Assembly (NCBI GenBank): GCA_023369685.1
Contig: SACZ01000013.1
Location: 1-50,736, forward strand
Length of the DNA stretch: 50,736 nt
Direction: 5' to 3'
Source: Prolixibacteraceae bacterium JC049
Lineage (GTDB): Bacteria; Bacteroidota; Bacteroidia; Bacteroidales; Prolixibacteraceae
The notes under the pieces are model-generated. The model made no database searches and was not told the origin of the DNA. It worked only from the letters and a program-made list of their open reading frames with translations. The position numbers and the translations under genes are program-made. Below are positions 25,347 through 33,980 of this stretch, piece by piece; the stretch's first letter is position 1; every line of letters starts with the position of its first letter.

Positions 25347-27734
25347 ATGCTAAAACTGAAAATAAAATATTGTAAATCGAAGAAATGCCGCATTTTATTG
25401 CTGGCATTTTTTCTTTTGGCAGTAGCTTACTGGTTGTGTTTACCCGGAAAGCTGTTCGATGATCCTACTTCGGTTATTTTGTATAGTCGTGAAGGTCGAT
25501 TAATGGGCGCTCGCATTGCAGATGATGGCCAATGGCGTTTCCCGGAAATGGAGAAAGTGCCAGAGAAATTTAAGCAGTCGTTGTTGACATTCGAGGACAA
25601 CTACTTTTACAAACATCCGGGAATAAACCCCGTTGCTTTTGGTCGGGCATGTGTGCAGAATGTAAAAGCGGGTAAGATAGTCAGTGGAGGAAGTACCATA
25701 ACCATGCAGTTAATGCGCATTGCCCGCAAAGGTCAATCACGAACCATTTTTCAAAAGCTGATTGAGATGGTTTGGGCCACAAGAGCAGAATTACGGTTTA
25801 CAAAAGAGGAGATTTTGGCCATGTATGCTTCTCATGCTCCGTTTGGTGGCAATGTGGTTGGAGTGGAAGTGGCGGCATGGCGTTTCTTTGGTCGTAATGC
25901 CAACCAGTTATCGTGGGCCGAAGCGGCAACTTTAGCTGTGTTGCCCAATGCGCCATCGTTAATTTATCCGGGGAAAAATAGTCAACTACTTCTACAAAAA
26001 AGAAACCGACTACTGGATCGATTACAACAAAAAGGAATAATCGATGCAACTACATGTCGGTTATCTAAGTTAGAGCGTGTGCCTGAAAAGATTCATCGAC
26101 TTCCGCAGGTGGCCAACCATTTGTTAGATCGTGTTTACAAAGAGCAAAAAGGGAAACGAGTTGTTTCATCTATCGATTATACATTGCAGCAGCAGGTGGC
26201 AGGTGTCGTGCAAAAGCATCAGGCTTACATCGAAGCCAACCAGATTCATAATATGGCAGTACTGGTGTTGGACGTGGAGACAGGAAAAAGCTTGGCTTAT
26301 GTGGGGAACACTAAGTCGAAGGGAAAGGAGAATCATGGCAATCAGGTGGATATAATTCGTGCTGAAAGAAGTACCGGAAGTGTGCTAAAACCATTTTTAT
26401 ATGCAGCCATGCTGAATGAAGGAAGTTTACTGCCTAATACATTGGTCCCGGATATTCCCACTCAGGTGGCAGGCTATTCGCCCAAAAATTTCAACCTGAA
26501 TTATGATGGAGCAGTACCGGCTTCAATAGCTTTGGCCCGATCGTTGAATGTGCCAGCAGTGAGGATGCTTCGCGATTATGGGGTAGAGCGATTTCATTTT
26601 CTACTGAAAAAGATGGGAATGAAAAGCTTAAATCGTCCGGCAGGACATTATGGATTGTCACTGATTCTGGGTGGAGCAGAAGGTCGATTGTGGGAGTTGT
26701 GCGGCATGTATGCCAGCATGGGCAGAGTATTGAATCATTACAATAATTCCAATGGAGAATATTTTAGTAGTGATATACATGCTCCATCGTATCTGTTAAA
26801 TGATTCGGTAAAGAGAAGTAAGCCGCAGGAACAGGGAATCCTGGGAGCAGCATCCATTTGCCAAACATTCGATGCACTACTGGAAGTAACGCGCCCGGAT
26901 GGAGAAGATGGTTGGCGTTCGTTTTCTTCATCTGGTAAAATAGCATGGAAAACAGGAACCAGTTTCGGTTTTAGAGATGGCTGGGCCATTGGTTGTACTC
27001 CAACTCATGTTATTGGTGTTTGGGTAGGCAATGCCGACGGAGAAGGTCGTCCCGGTTTAACAGGGGTAAGTGTGGCTGCTCCGGTAATGTTCGATGTATT
27101 TCGCTTATTACCCACCACCCATTGGTTTGAAGAACCTGCCGATGACATGGTACAAGTTTTAGTGTGCAAAGAGAGTGGATATTTGGCCGGAAGGTGGTGC
27201 AATCATAAAGATACGGTTTGGGTAGCAGAGGCCGGACAAGAGTCGGAGGTGTGTCCTTATCATCAGTTGGTACATCTGGATAAAACACGAAGATACAGGG
27301 TGAATGCTCAATGCGAGAAAATAAGTAATATGGTGCACGAAAGTTGGTTTGTTTTGCCTCCAGCAATGGAGTGGTATTACAAAAAGCAAAATCCACTATA
27401 TCGATCGCTTCCTCCTTTTCGCGATGATTGTGTTGCGGTTCAGCAGCATCAGCCTATGGAATTGATTTACCCGAAGAATAACGATAGAATTTTTCTACCT
27501 GTCGATTTAGATGGAATTCGAAATAAATTGGTGGTGGAATTGGCACATGAAAATGCCGAAGCTGAAATATTTTGGCATATGGATGGGCGCTTTATTGGTT
27601 CTACCATTCAGCTGCATCAAATGGAATTAGCTCCCGATGAAGGCGAGCATCTGCTGACATTTATGGACAAACAGGGGAATATGCTCTACAAGAAAATCAC
27701 CATTGTTGAAAAACAGGAAAGAATAGTGAAATAG
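25347..27734 (+). CDS. pbpC: penicillin-binding protein 1C
   Basis: A 795-aa bifunctional peptidoglycan synthase. An N-terminal membrane anchor CRILLLAFFLLAVAYWLCLP is followed by the GT51 glycosyltransferase with FEDNYFYKHPGINPVAFGRA and GGSTITMQLMRIA. The transpeptidase domain has STGSVLK (nucleophile serine near 343), SLN in ARSLNVPAVRML, and KTGTS near residue 533. The C-terminal PBP1C-specific domain (about 690-795) includes LIYPKNNDRIFLPVDLDG and EIFWHMDGRFIGST. It is co-transcribed with the macroglobulin, 6 bp upstream. It ends one base before the convergent kinase gene stop, with no room for a terminator between them. Confidence 0.95.
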   Translation: MLKLKIKYCKSKKCRILLLAFFLLAVAYWLCLPGKLFDDPTSVILYSREGRLMGARIADDGQWRFPEMEKVPEKFKQSLLTFEDNYFYKHPGINPVAFGRACVQNVKAGKIVSGGSTITMQLMRIARKGQSRTIFQKLIEMVWATRAELRFTKEEILAMYASHAPFGGNVVGVEVAAWRFFGRNANQLSWAEAATLAVLPNAPSLIYPGKNSQLLLQKRNRLLDRLQQKGIIDATTCRLSKLERVPEKIHRLPQVANHLLDRVYKEQKGKRVVSSIDYTLQQQVAGVVQKHQAYIEANQIHNMAVLVLDVETGKSLAYVGNTKSKGKENHGNQVDIIRAERSTGSVLKPFLYAAMLNEGSLLPNTLVPDIPTQVAGYSPKNFNLNYDGAVPASIALARSLNVPAVRMLRDYGVERFHFLLKKMGMKSLNRPAGHYGLSLILGGAEGRLWELCGMYASMGRVLNHYNNSNGEYFSSDIHAPSYLLNDSVKRSKPQEQGILGAASICQTFDALLEVTRPDGEDGWRSFSSSGKIAWKTGTSFGFRDGWAIGCTPTHVIGVWVGNADGEGRPGLTGVSVAAPVMFDVFRLLPTTHWFEEPADDMVQVLVCKESGYLAGRWCNHKDTVWVAEAGQESEVCPYHQLVHLDKTRRYRVNAQCEKISNMVHESWFVLPPAMEWYYKKQNPLYRSLPPFRDDCVAVQQHQPMELIYPKNNDRIFLPVDLDGIRNKLVVELAHENAEAEIFWHMDGRFIGSTIQLHQMELAPDEGEHLLTFMDKQGNMLYKKITIVEKQERIVK

Positions 27735-29105
27735 TTATGCCTTAGAACTGTTTTTGGGAAGCTGGATAATAAAGGTGGAACCGTTGTGAATTTCGCTCTT
27801 CAAAGAAATACTTCCTCCATGTAGTTCCGCAATCCACTTACAGATAGCTAATCCTAGTCCGCTTCCTCCCAGTTGTCGGGATCTGGATTTATCTACGCGG
27901 TAAAAGCGATCAAATATTTTAGATTGATCACTTGGAGCTATACCAATGCCATTGTCTGATATTTCAATTGAGACGTAGTTACTTTGAGTATAGACAGTAA
28001 TTGCTATCGTCCCATTTGTGTGGTTGTATTTTACAGCATTGTCACAAATATTCCACAATAAGCGGGTAAGTAATTCTTTATTTCCATTTATGGTGATTTG
28101 CTCATCAATATCTAAGCTAATTGCGATATCCTTTTCAGATGACAAAATCTGAGCATCTTGATAAATTTCATTAATTAATTGAGTAAAATCAATGGACTCA
28201 AAATGATATTTCATATTGTTGGTGTCCTGGTTGTGAATAAGTAACAGTCGTTGAGAAATAGAGATCAAATATTGAATCTCTTCCAGAACGTTTTCTAAAG
28301 TTTTTGTGGTTGTGGTATTGGTTTGTTCATGCTCAATGAGCTCTTCAATTTCTCCCCGTATAATGGTCAATGGAGTTCTTATTTCATGAGCTGCATCCTG
28401 AGAAAATTGATTGGCTTGAGTAAAAGACTTTTCCAGTCGATCAATCATAGAGTTTAAAGTGACAATTAATTGAGATATTTCATCATTGCTTGAACTGCTA
28501 GGTATTCGCTGATTTAAGTTTTGAGTTGTAATATCGCGGGCTGTATCATCAATCTGCTTTATGATATTCATTGTTTGTTGGGTAACCAAAAAGGCGCACA
28601 AAACAGATAAAAGCAGACTTATGGGAAATAGAATAAGAAATATATGGAATAGCTTTCGTTGAAGCTGTTCTATGGCCGAAAGATGATAGCCAATGAATAT
28701 AGTGTAACCGGATTCGTATATTTTGTTAACCAGAAAAGAAGAGCTTTCTGAGCGTATTGTATGTGTTGTGTCAGATGATTTAAACGCTCGGTTTAAATGG
28801 TGAGCATGAGCTCGAAATCTAGGAGTGATATGAACCAGTTTTTTATTCAGAAATGCAAGAACAGCAAAGCTTGTATCGGGTTCTTCTACAAATTTTTTGA
28901 GTTGCCGAAAATCATCATTGTCTATCTTTTGTTTATGAATGATTTCTTGTTCTATAAGGGCAATTTTATCGTGAAGCTTTTCTTTTACTTCAGTCGTGAG
29001 TTGAAAGCTCATAATTCTGAATGCAGCAAATAGCGTTACTGCAAGTATTATTGTCGATAATCCGGCATACCATAAACTAATTCGTATTTTAAGATTGGAA
29101 ATCAT
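27735..29105 (-). CDS. sensor histidine kinase (HAMP, HisKA, HATPase)
   Basis: A 456-aa membrane kinase. Two transmembrane segments (about residues 10-32, LWYAGLSTIILAVTLFAAF, and 155-178, IFLILFPISLLLSVLCAFLV) flank a periplasmic sensor of some 120 residues containing HITPRFRAHAHHLNRAF, a His-rich stretch. A HAMP linker follows, then HisKA with the phospho-acceptor in FSQDAAHEIRTPLTIIRGEI. The ATPase has N (LLWNICDNAVKYN), G1 (ISDNGIGIAP), F (FDRFYRVDKSRS) and G2 (GGSGLGLAICK) boxes. The layout resembles the CusS/heavy-metal sensor group, so a metal signal is possible but unproven. It follows the response regulator gene after 4 bp. Confidence 0.93.
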   Translation of the reverse strand: MISNLKIRISLWYAGLSTIILAVTLFAAFRIMSFQLTTEVKEKLHDKIALIEQEIIHKQKIDNDDFRQLKKFVEEPDTSFAVLAFLNKKLVHITPRFRAHAHHLNRAFKSSDTTHTIRSESSSFLVNKIYESGYTIFIGYHLSAIEQLQRKLFHIFLILFPISLLLSVLCAFLVTQQTMNIIKQIDDTARDITTQNLNQRIPSSSSNDEISQLIVTLNSMIDRLEKSFTQANQFSQDAAHEIRTPLTIIRGEIEELIEHEQTNTTTTKTLENVLEEIQYLISISQRLLLIHNQDTNNMKYHFESIDFTQLINEIYQDAQILSSEKDIAISLDIDEQITINGNKELLTRLLWNICDNAVKYNHTNGTIAITVYTQSNYVSIEISDNGIGIAPSDQSKIFDRFYRVDKSRSRQLGGSGLGLAICKWIAELHGGSISLKSEIHNGSTFIIQLPKNSSKA

Positions 29106-29109
29106 TGTG

Positions 29110-29778
29110 CTATGTTTTTAAAATATAACCATATCCTCTCACTGTATGAATCAGTTTGTTCTCTCCCGTATCCTTAATTTTTTTTCGTAATCGATTGATA
29201 TAGACATCTACAAAGTTAGTTCCTGGATCGAAATCGTAGCGCCACACATGCTCTGCAATTGTTATTCTATTAATTGCTCTATTGGCATTATTGATAAAGA
29301 ACTCCAATAGAGCATATTCTTTAGCTGTGAGCTCAATTTGTTCATTTCCTTTAAACACTTCGTGGGTCATAAGGTTAATTTTCAAATCCTTTATGGTTGT
29401 AGTGTTATTACTTTGTGTGCTACTTCGCCGTAATAGTGCTCTTACTCTTGCCAACAGTTCTCCAAATGAAAAAGGTTTAGACAAGTAATCATCGGCTCCC
29501 AGGTTTAATCCATGAATTCGATCCTCTATGGCATCTTTTGCCGATAGAATTAACAAAGGAGTATGTATTTCAGCTTCGCGAAGTTGGCGCAACAGGGTAA
29601 AACCGTCGATACCGGGAAGCATCAGGTCCAGAATTATTAAATCGAAAGATGGATAATGAGCCATCTCTAATCCTTTTATTCCATCTTGAGCTACTTCTAC
29701 AATGTATCTTTCATTTTCCAGTCCACGCTTAATAAATGCCGATACCTTTATTTCATCTTCTATTAGTAAGATCTTCAT
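29110..29778 (-). CDS. OmpR-family response regulator
   Basis: 222 aa from the ATG at 29778, where the receiver domain begins (MKILLIEDEIKVSAFIKRGL). Acidic pocket residues are E/D at 7-9, the phospho-acceptor Asp lies in FDLIILDLMLPGIDGFTLL, and the conserved Lys is in LSKPFSFGELLARVRALLRR. The C-terminal winged helix is shown by ELTAKEYALLEFFINNANRA and NFVDVYINRLRKKIKDTGEN. It resembles CusR/CopR-type regulators. An ATG at 29802 adds 8 residues before the receiver and is unlikely. It is the first gene of the two-component operon. It is divergent from the 29952 gene, with a dyad at 29829 between them that it may bind. Confidence 0.94.
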   Translation of the reverse strand: MKILLIEDEIKVSAFIKRGLENERYIVEVAQDGIKGLEMAHYPSFDLIILDLMLPGIDGFTLLRQLREAEIHTPLLILSAKDAIEDRIHGLNLGADDYLSKPFSFGELLARVRALLRRSSTQSNNTTTIKDLKINLMTHEVFKGNEQIELTAKEYALLEFFINNANRAINRITIAEHVWRYDFDPGTNFVDVYINRLRKKIKDTGENKLIHTVRGYGYILKT

Positions 29779-29828
29779 GAATAGTAAATTATAGGCTGAC
29801 AATGTAGTAAAGATTCCTGAGCTATTAA

Positions 29829-29844
29829 ATTACAAAATTGTAAT
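29829..29844. promoter_or_regulatory. dyad between regulator and divergent gene
   Basis: ATTACAA-AA-TTGTAAT is a 7-bp inverted repeat about 50 bases from the regulator start and about 108 bases before the 29952 start. A TTACA-type inverted repeat suits a dimeric winged-helix regulator. Confidence 0.4.
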
Positions 29845-29898
29845 GTGAAATTCATTGGCTGTTAAGGAAAGTGTAATCAATCGTTCATGTTGGTGCCG

Positions 29899-29906
29899 TA
29901 GTTTTG
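29899..29906 (+). promoter_or_regulatory. -7 box before the 29952 gene
   Basis: TAGTTTTG fits TAnnTTTG, 46 bases before the ATG. No good -33 box is at the expected distance, which would suit an activator-dependent promoter. Confidence 0.4.
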
Positions 29907-29951
29907 AGTTGTGAAAAATAAAGGAAGTTATTCAGTAAAAATTTATTCAGA

Positions 29952-30416
29952 ATGAAAATGTTAAAGCTAAAAGTATTGGGTACAGCTCTATTAATTCAAA
30001 TGATTTTATTGGGAGCATGTTTCGGTCAGGAACATAAGGGTGAAAAACATGGTGAAGAGGATGGCACACAGTTTACTCAACAACAAACTTATAATGTGAT
30101 TAAAAAAGGTGTTCGTCTAATTCTTAAATACAATAAATCGCAGGAAACCTTTATTGGAATCATGGAAAATGTGTCGAAGAAAAAGGTGAAGAGGGCGAGA
30201 GTTGAGGTGCATTTGTCAAATGGAGTAGAACTGGGTCCTTCAAAACCAAAAGACTTAAAAGTAGGAGAAAAGATAAAGGTAACATTAAAAGCTAAAGGGC
30301 AGGTTTTTAAAACATGGTCTACTCATGCCGAAGTGGGATCTAATGAACATGGACATGGTGAAGGAGGAGAAAAAGGAGAACATAAAAATAGAGAAGGGCG
30401 GGGAGAACATCGCTAA
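29952..30416 (+). CDS. exported His/Glu-rich protein, FxLYD-like core
   Basis: 154 aa. The signal peptide MKMLKLKVLGTALLIQMILL leads to GACFGQ, with a possible lipobox Cys at 23. A beta core of about 80 residues (VRLILKYNKSQETFIGIMEN, RARVEVHLSNGVELGPSKP, GEKIKVTLKAKGQ) resembles FxLYD-type domains. It is flanked by charged low-complexity arms, HKGEKHGEEDG before it and EHGHGEGGEKGEHKNREGRG after it. The His/Glu pattern could bind metal ions, and the divergent CusRS-like two-component genes make a metal link plausible. It is clearly paralogous to the next gene. No family function is known to me. Confidence 0.75.
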   Translation: MKMLKLKVLGTALLIQMILLGACFGQEHKGEKHGEEDGTQFTQQQTYNVIKKGVRLILKYNKSQETFIGIMENVSKKKVKRARVEVHLSNGVELGPSKPKDLKVGEKIKVTLKAKGQVFKTWSTHAEVGSNEHGHGEGGEKGEHKNREGRGEHR

Positions 30417-30507
30417 AGGAGAATTTACTAATCGACATAAAGATCAAATATAAAGAAGGTGCTTATGAAGAAAATTTACATCGTTTTATAAATTAAAATT
30501 TGAAATT

Positions 30508-30981
30508 ATGAGACAGATTAAATTATTATCGATGTTTGTTTTAATCGCGTTAACAACTTTAGTTGCTTGCCAGAAAGATGATTTAGAGGCAGGAGAAGGC
30601 CAAGGAGGAGAGCTAGGTGAGTCGGGGAAACAATGGGCCAGAAGTGCCACTGCAAGTGAGATAGTAAATGGAGTGAAATTGATCTTGACCTTCGATGAAA
30701 ATAGTCAGACTTTTACAGGTACACTCGAAAACCTAAATACAAAAGTGGCTCCTCAGGTGCGTGTCGAAGTGCATGTATACGATGCGGCAGGAAATAGCAT
30801 TGAATATGGACCAACTACTCCGGGTGATATGCAGCCTAGCGAAAAACGCAATGTAAGCTTGCCTGCACCCAATGCAGGGAGTTTTATAAAGTTTGCAATG
30901 CATCCGGAAATCGCTGGAGGAGAAGGTTCTGGAGGAGGTGAAAGCGGAGAGGGTAATCACGGTGAAAATGGAAATGGATAA
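30508..30981 (+). CDS. lipoprotein paralogous to the 29952 product
   Basis: A 157-aa lipoprotein with signal MRQIKLLSMFVLIALTTLVA and Cys21. Its core repeats the neighbour pattern: NGVKLILTFDENSQTFTGTL, then ENLNTKV and PQVRVEVHVYDAAG with EYGPTTPGDMQPSEKRNV. The tail is Gly/Glu/Ser-rich (GEGSGGGESGEGNHGENG) with only one His, so the possible metal-binding feature of the neighbour is weak here. It lies 91 bp downstream of the paralog on the same strand and probably shares its transcript. A terminator at 31118 may end this unit. Function unknown. Confidence 0.75.
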   Translation: MRQIKLLSMFVLIALTTLVACQKDDLEAGEGQGGELGESGKQWARSATASEIVNGVKLILTFDENSQTFTGTLENLNTKVAPQVRVEVHVYDAAGNSIEYGPTTPGDMQPSEKRNVSLPAPNAGSFIKFAMHPEIAGGEGSGGGESGEGNHGENGNG

Positions 30982-31117
30982 GAAGGATTCGTTAGTTTGA
31001 GATGGCTGAGATAAGCTCTTGAAATTTTCCTGAAAAGAGTTGATCTGAATTACTTTTGAGATAAGTTAGCTATATAGTGTTCGTCCTCAGTCGACTCAGA
31101 CTAAAATATAATAGTTG

Positions 31118-31154
31118 AAGAGTGCAATTGAATAGATCAGTTGCGCTCTTTTTG
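31118..31154 (+). terminator. intrinsic terminator
   Basis: AAGAGTGCAA (31118-31127) pairs with TTGCGCTCTT (31141-31150) with one G-T pair, followed by TTTG. It separates the paralog pair from the cytochrome gene. Confidence 0.8.
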
Positions 31155-31216
31155 ATTTAGGTCAAAAAAAGATATCTGAGTCTTTAATATACTTGTAGTG
31201 GTTTTAAATCATAAAA

Positions 31217-32644
31217 ATGGAACCTATGAACAGAGTAGTCATGTTTGTTTTATTAGGAATAATGGTTTACACTGGTTGTAAAACTGTTAAAGAGGTTGAA
31301 TCTGTAAAGGTTACAGATCACATTTCCAATGGAATTACTTATAACTCCCATATAAAAGATATTTTATTTGATAATTGCCTGGCATGCCATTCGGGGAAAC
31401 ATCCCAGTGCCGGGATGTCCTTAGAGGGTTACGATAATGTTGTAAGAGCTGTAAAGAACAGAGGTTTATTGAAACGTATCAATAATGCTAATGACCCAAT
31501 GCCAGTTGATGGCTTAATGCCTGAAAAAGACAGGAAAACAATTGAGCTATGGGTGAAAAATAACCTTGAAAAAGGAAAAGCTCAAACGGCTCTAAAGAAG
31601 CCTGAAGTTGCGCCAATAATCACAGGTGATCCCGTTATTCCGGTAAACATCGAGAAGAAGGGGTTCGAGTTCATGGAAAAAATGCCGGGACATTGGGTGG
31701 GTAGCATCGACTTGCTGGGGCAGCATATGGAATGGTTTGCCTTCGACTTTAGAGCAATTAATACTTCTCAGGTACACGGATTATTTGAAGGAGGTAGCAT
31801 GGGTAACCTGTTTAACACTTTTTTTGTGGCAGAGTTTCGTGGAGTGAAGACCATAATGTTGCGCAATGGTGGCGTTTTAAATGGTATATACCGAACCAGT
31901 TACTTTGTATTGACGGAAGCCAACAATAACGAATATCTTTTTGTGGATGCACAAGGTGGAAAAAAGATCATGTGGGTAAAGGTCGCTTTTCAGACCAATA
32001 GAATGAAGATGACTGTTTACACCAGCAAGTTGGGAAAACGAGAAGCTACTAAACATATGGAGTTTGATGGGAAAAGAATGCATACCGATTTGGCAAAGCA
32101 AGCTGCTGAGTGGTTTAAATATCCAACTAAAACAGTGGTGAAATCATTTCCTAAAGGAATGCCTAATCCTACACCCAATAAGCCATTTATAACAGCCAGT
32201 TATATAATGCAGTGGAACGGTACCGACGATTATGAAACATTAGGTAGATGGGCAAAAGATCCAATTCAGATGAAAGATTTGGATAATATTGCACAATTAA
32301 AGTTGATGTTTAAACGAAACGATTTAAGTAAAGGCAAGAAGATTAGTATTTACCTATCCAAAGAGCCATTGACCGATAATAACGGTAAAATGATTATGGA
32401 GCATGATTACATTAGAATGTATGAGATGAATCAAGTAGTGCTTTTCCCTGAAATTGAAGCTACAGAGTTTTCGTTTAATCTCACTTATTTGCATCCTGGT
32501 TGGTATTATATAACCTGTGTGGTCGATAACGATGGTAACTTAACTCCAAGCAAAGGAGATGCATATACTCCAAGTGTTGCCGTCGAAGTGAAAGAAGGTT
32601 CAAAAGGAGAGTTCCGGGTTGAATCAATCAATAAAACAATATAA
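31217..32644 (+). CDS. c-type cytochrome lipoprotein with a large C-terminal part
   Basis: 475 aa. The signal MEPMNRVVMFVLLGIMVYTG is followed by a lipobox Cys21. The haem-attachment motif CLACH is at residues 54-58 in SHIKDILFDNCLACHSGKHP, with the likely Met ligand in DGLMPEKDRKTIELWVKNNL, a compact domain like those of planctomycete-type cytochromes. The remaining 350 residues are unrecognised. They include MPGHWVGSIDLLGQHMEWFA, suggestive of a lipocalin-like sandwich, and a final domain with LSKGKKISIYLSKEPLTDNN and YLHPGWYYITCVVDNDGN. The role may be electron transfer coupled to a bound ligand, but this is inference. It is a single gene with its own terminators on both sides. Confidence 0.8.
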   Translation: MEPMNRVVMFVLLGIMVYTGCKTVKEVESVKVTDHISNGITYNSHIKDILFDNCLACHSGKHPSAGMSLEGYDNVVRAVKNRGLLKRINNANDPMPVDGLMPEKDRKTIELWVKNNLEKGKAQTALKKPEVAPIITGDPVIPVNIEKKGFEFMEKMPGHWVGSIDLLGQHMEWFAFDFRAINTSQVHGLFEGGSMGNLFNTFFVAEFRGVKTIMLRNGGVLNGIYRTSYFVLTEANNNEYLFVDAQGGKKIMWVKVAFQTNRMKMTVYTSKLGKREATKHMEFDGKRMHTDLAKQAAEWFKYPTKTVVKSFPKGMPNPTPNKPFITASYIMQWNGTDDYETLGRWAKDPIQMKDLDNIAQLKLMFKRNDLSKGKKISIYLSKEPLTDNNGKMIMEHDYIRMYEMNQVVLFPEIEATEFSFNLTYLHPGWYYITCVVDNDGNLTPSKGDAYTPSVAVEVKEGSKGEFRVESINKTI

Positions 32645-32705
32645 TATTGGAAAATGTTGGTGGTAGGTGATTGAACTGCTACCAACTATCGCCCTCTTCA
32701 ATCAT

Positions 32706-32769
32706 AGAGCTATAAAACAGGAAAATGTGTAAGTGTTTGTGTTTATTCCTGCTTTTATGGCTCTTTTTT
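32706..32769 (+). terminator. long hairpin terminator
   Basis: AGAGCTATAAAACAGGAA pairs with TTCCTGCTTTTATGGCTCT, with one bulged base, and then TTTTTTA. It lies about 60 bases after the cytochrome gene. Confidence 0.8.
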
Positions 32770-33980
32770 ATGCGCCGATTGACCCGATAGCCTCACTGAC
32801 TATGTTTTTCTGAGTTGTTATAAAGGAGAGAGGCTTTGTGTTTTTGTTTTTATCTGTTAAGACCAGAATGTTATTTTGACTCTCTCCAGGCGAGGTGCTT
32901 GATTAATCGCGTAAACAGCTCCCATTTTCTTAACGGCTTTTGTCTAAACGTGGAATTCGGATGCTATTGGCACTTGAATCATCATAAAAAGATTTCTGGC
33001 TAGTGCAAATTGCCACTTTGTACTTTTCTTTCCGATACCTATAATCGGTTAATCGTAAATTGCTTTAAAGTAACTCCCTCAACTAGAACTGTAGGTAATA
33101 GCGAAAATGGTCTTCCTTTTTTAACGCACGAAATGAATCCAGTCATTCACACCGCTCCCTGAGGCTCTCGAAGGGAGTAATGTCATGCAGGAACAGGCTT
33201 CGACCAATGAATTACTGGCGTAACCCAAGCTCAGCCGGCCATAAAATCGCGTAGCGATGATGGTATGGTAGAAAGATGGTATACATCGAATTCTAGCGCT
33301 CCAATCATTATCGTCTATCGAAGTCAATTAGTTGTATGGAGTGCAATAATAGAAAAGCTAGTTGTTGGTTATATTGATGCGATTAAACTCTGTTTTGTTT
33401 CTTTCATTCTTTTGTCATTGCTACAAAAGAATCAAAAAATCTAGTCAAAAAGAACGCTTCATCGCTCACCGAATCCCTTTACCCACAACCAGCCCTAAAC
33501 CGGTCCCAGGAATTCTCTCGCCATCCCAATCCCCGTACTTTTTGACAAGTCCAACGCGTTTTCTGGTAAAACAAAAGCCTATAGTTAAATACATATGGAT
33601 TTGTTTAAAAGTGAAAAAGTAAGAATGTAATTAAAGGTCATCCACGGATGTAATTGAGAGTTGTGTGGGTGTAATCTTTTTGAAATCAATTGATTGGCTG
33701 TGATGGTGCTTAGTGCTAGCGACTCTGTTTGGGGTGCTGAAAAAATAACAACGGTTCAAATAGCTCATTTGAATCAAACATTAAATAATAAAAAAGTTAA
33801 ACACGATTCCCTTAAGGGAGAGTTAGCTGTAGCTTGTTTTCCTTCCTTTTTGTTTTAAAACATTATGTTTTCTTCTGATTATTTCTATTTTTAGATACCT
33901 AATAACGATCGAATTGAAAACAGCGACCTAAATCAGAGTTATGCCCATTTCTGATTTTGGTTATAACCTAACTAACTACT
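32770..33980. other. 1.2-kb region without a convincing gene
   Basis: It contains the dispersed repeat at 33301-33354, a block at about 33121-33300 that looks like part of the same element, a perfect 10-bp hairpin ATTCTTTTGT/ACAAAAGAAT (33406-33432) and a TCCCTTAAGGGA palindrome near 33808. Short open frames (for example 33703-33858, 51 codons) lack support. The last 200 bases probably hold the promoter of the sigma gene at 33981, but no clear TAnnTTTG box was seen. Confidence 0.6.
33301..33354. repeat. dispersed repeat related to 340-393
   Basis: CCAATCATTATCGTCTATCG and GTTGTATGGAGTGCAATAAT line up with 340-393 in the same direction. The flanks differ, so the two elements share only this end or have diverged strongly. 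Confidence 0.6.

Noticed and set aside
33362-33622. 86-codon plus-strand frame in the 32.7-34.0 kb gap
   Set aside because: It runs over a perfect hairpin and repeat-like DNA, is Pro/Ser-rich without any domain, and has the look of an accidental opening in repeat sequence.
33703-33858. 51-codon plus-strand frame with a weakly signal-like start in the gap before the second sigma gene
   Set aside because: Composition shifts to a meaningless CFPSFLF end, the hydrophobic start is short, and the frame crosses a palindrome. Nothing beyond being open supports it.
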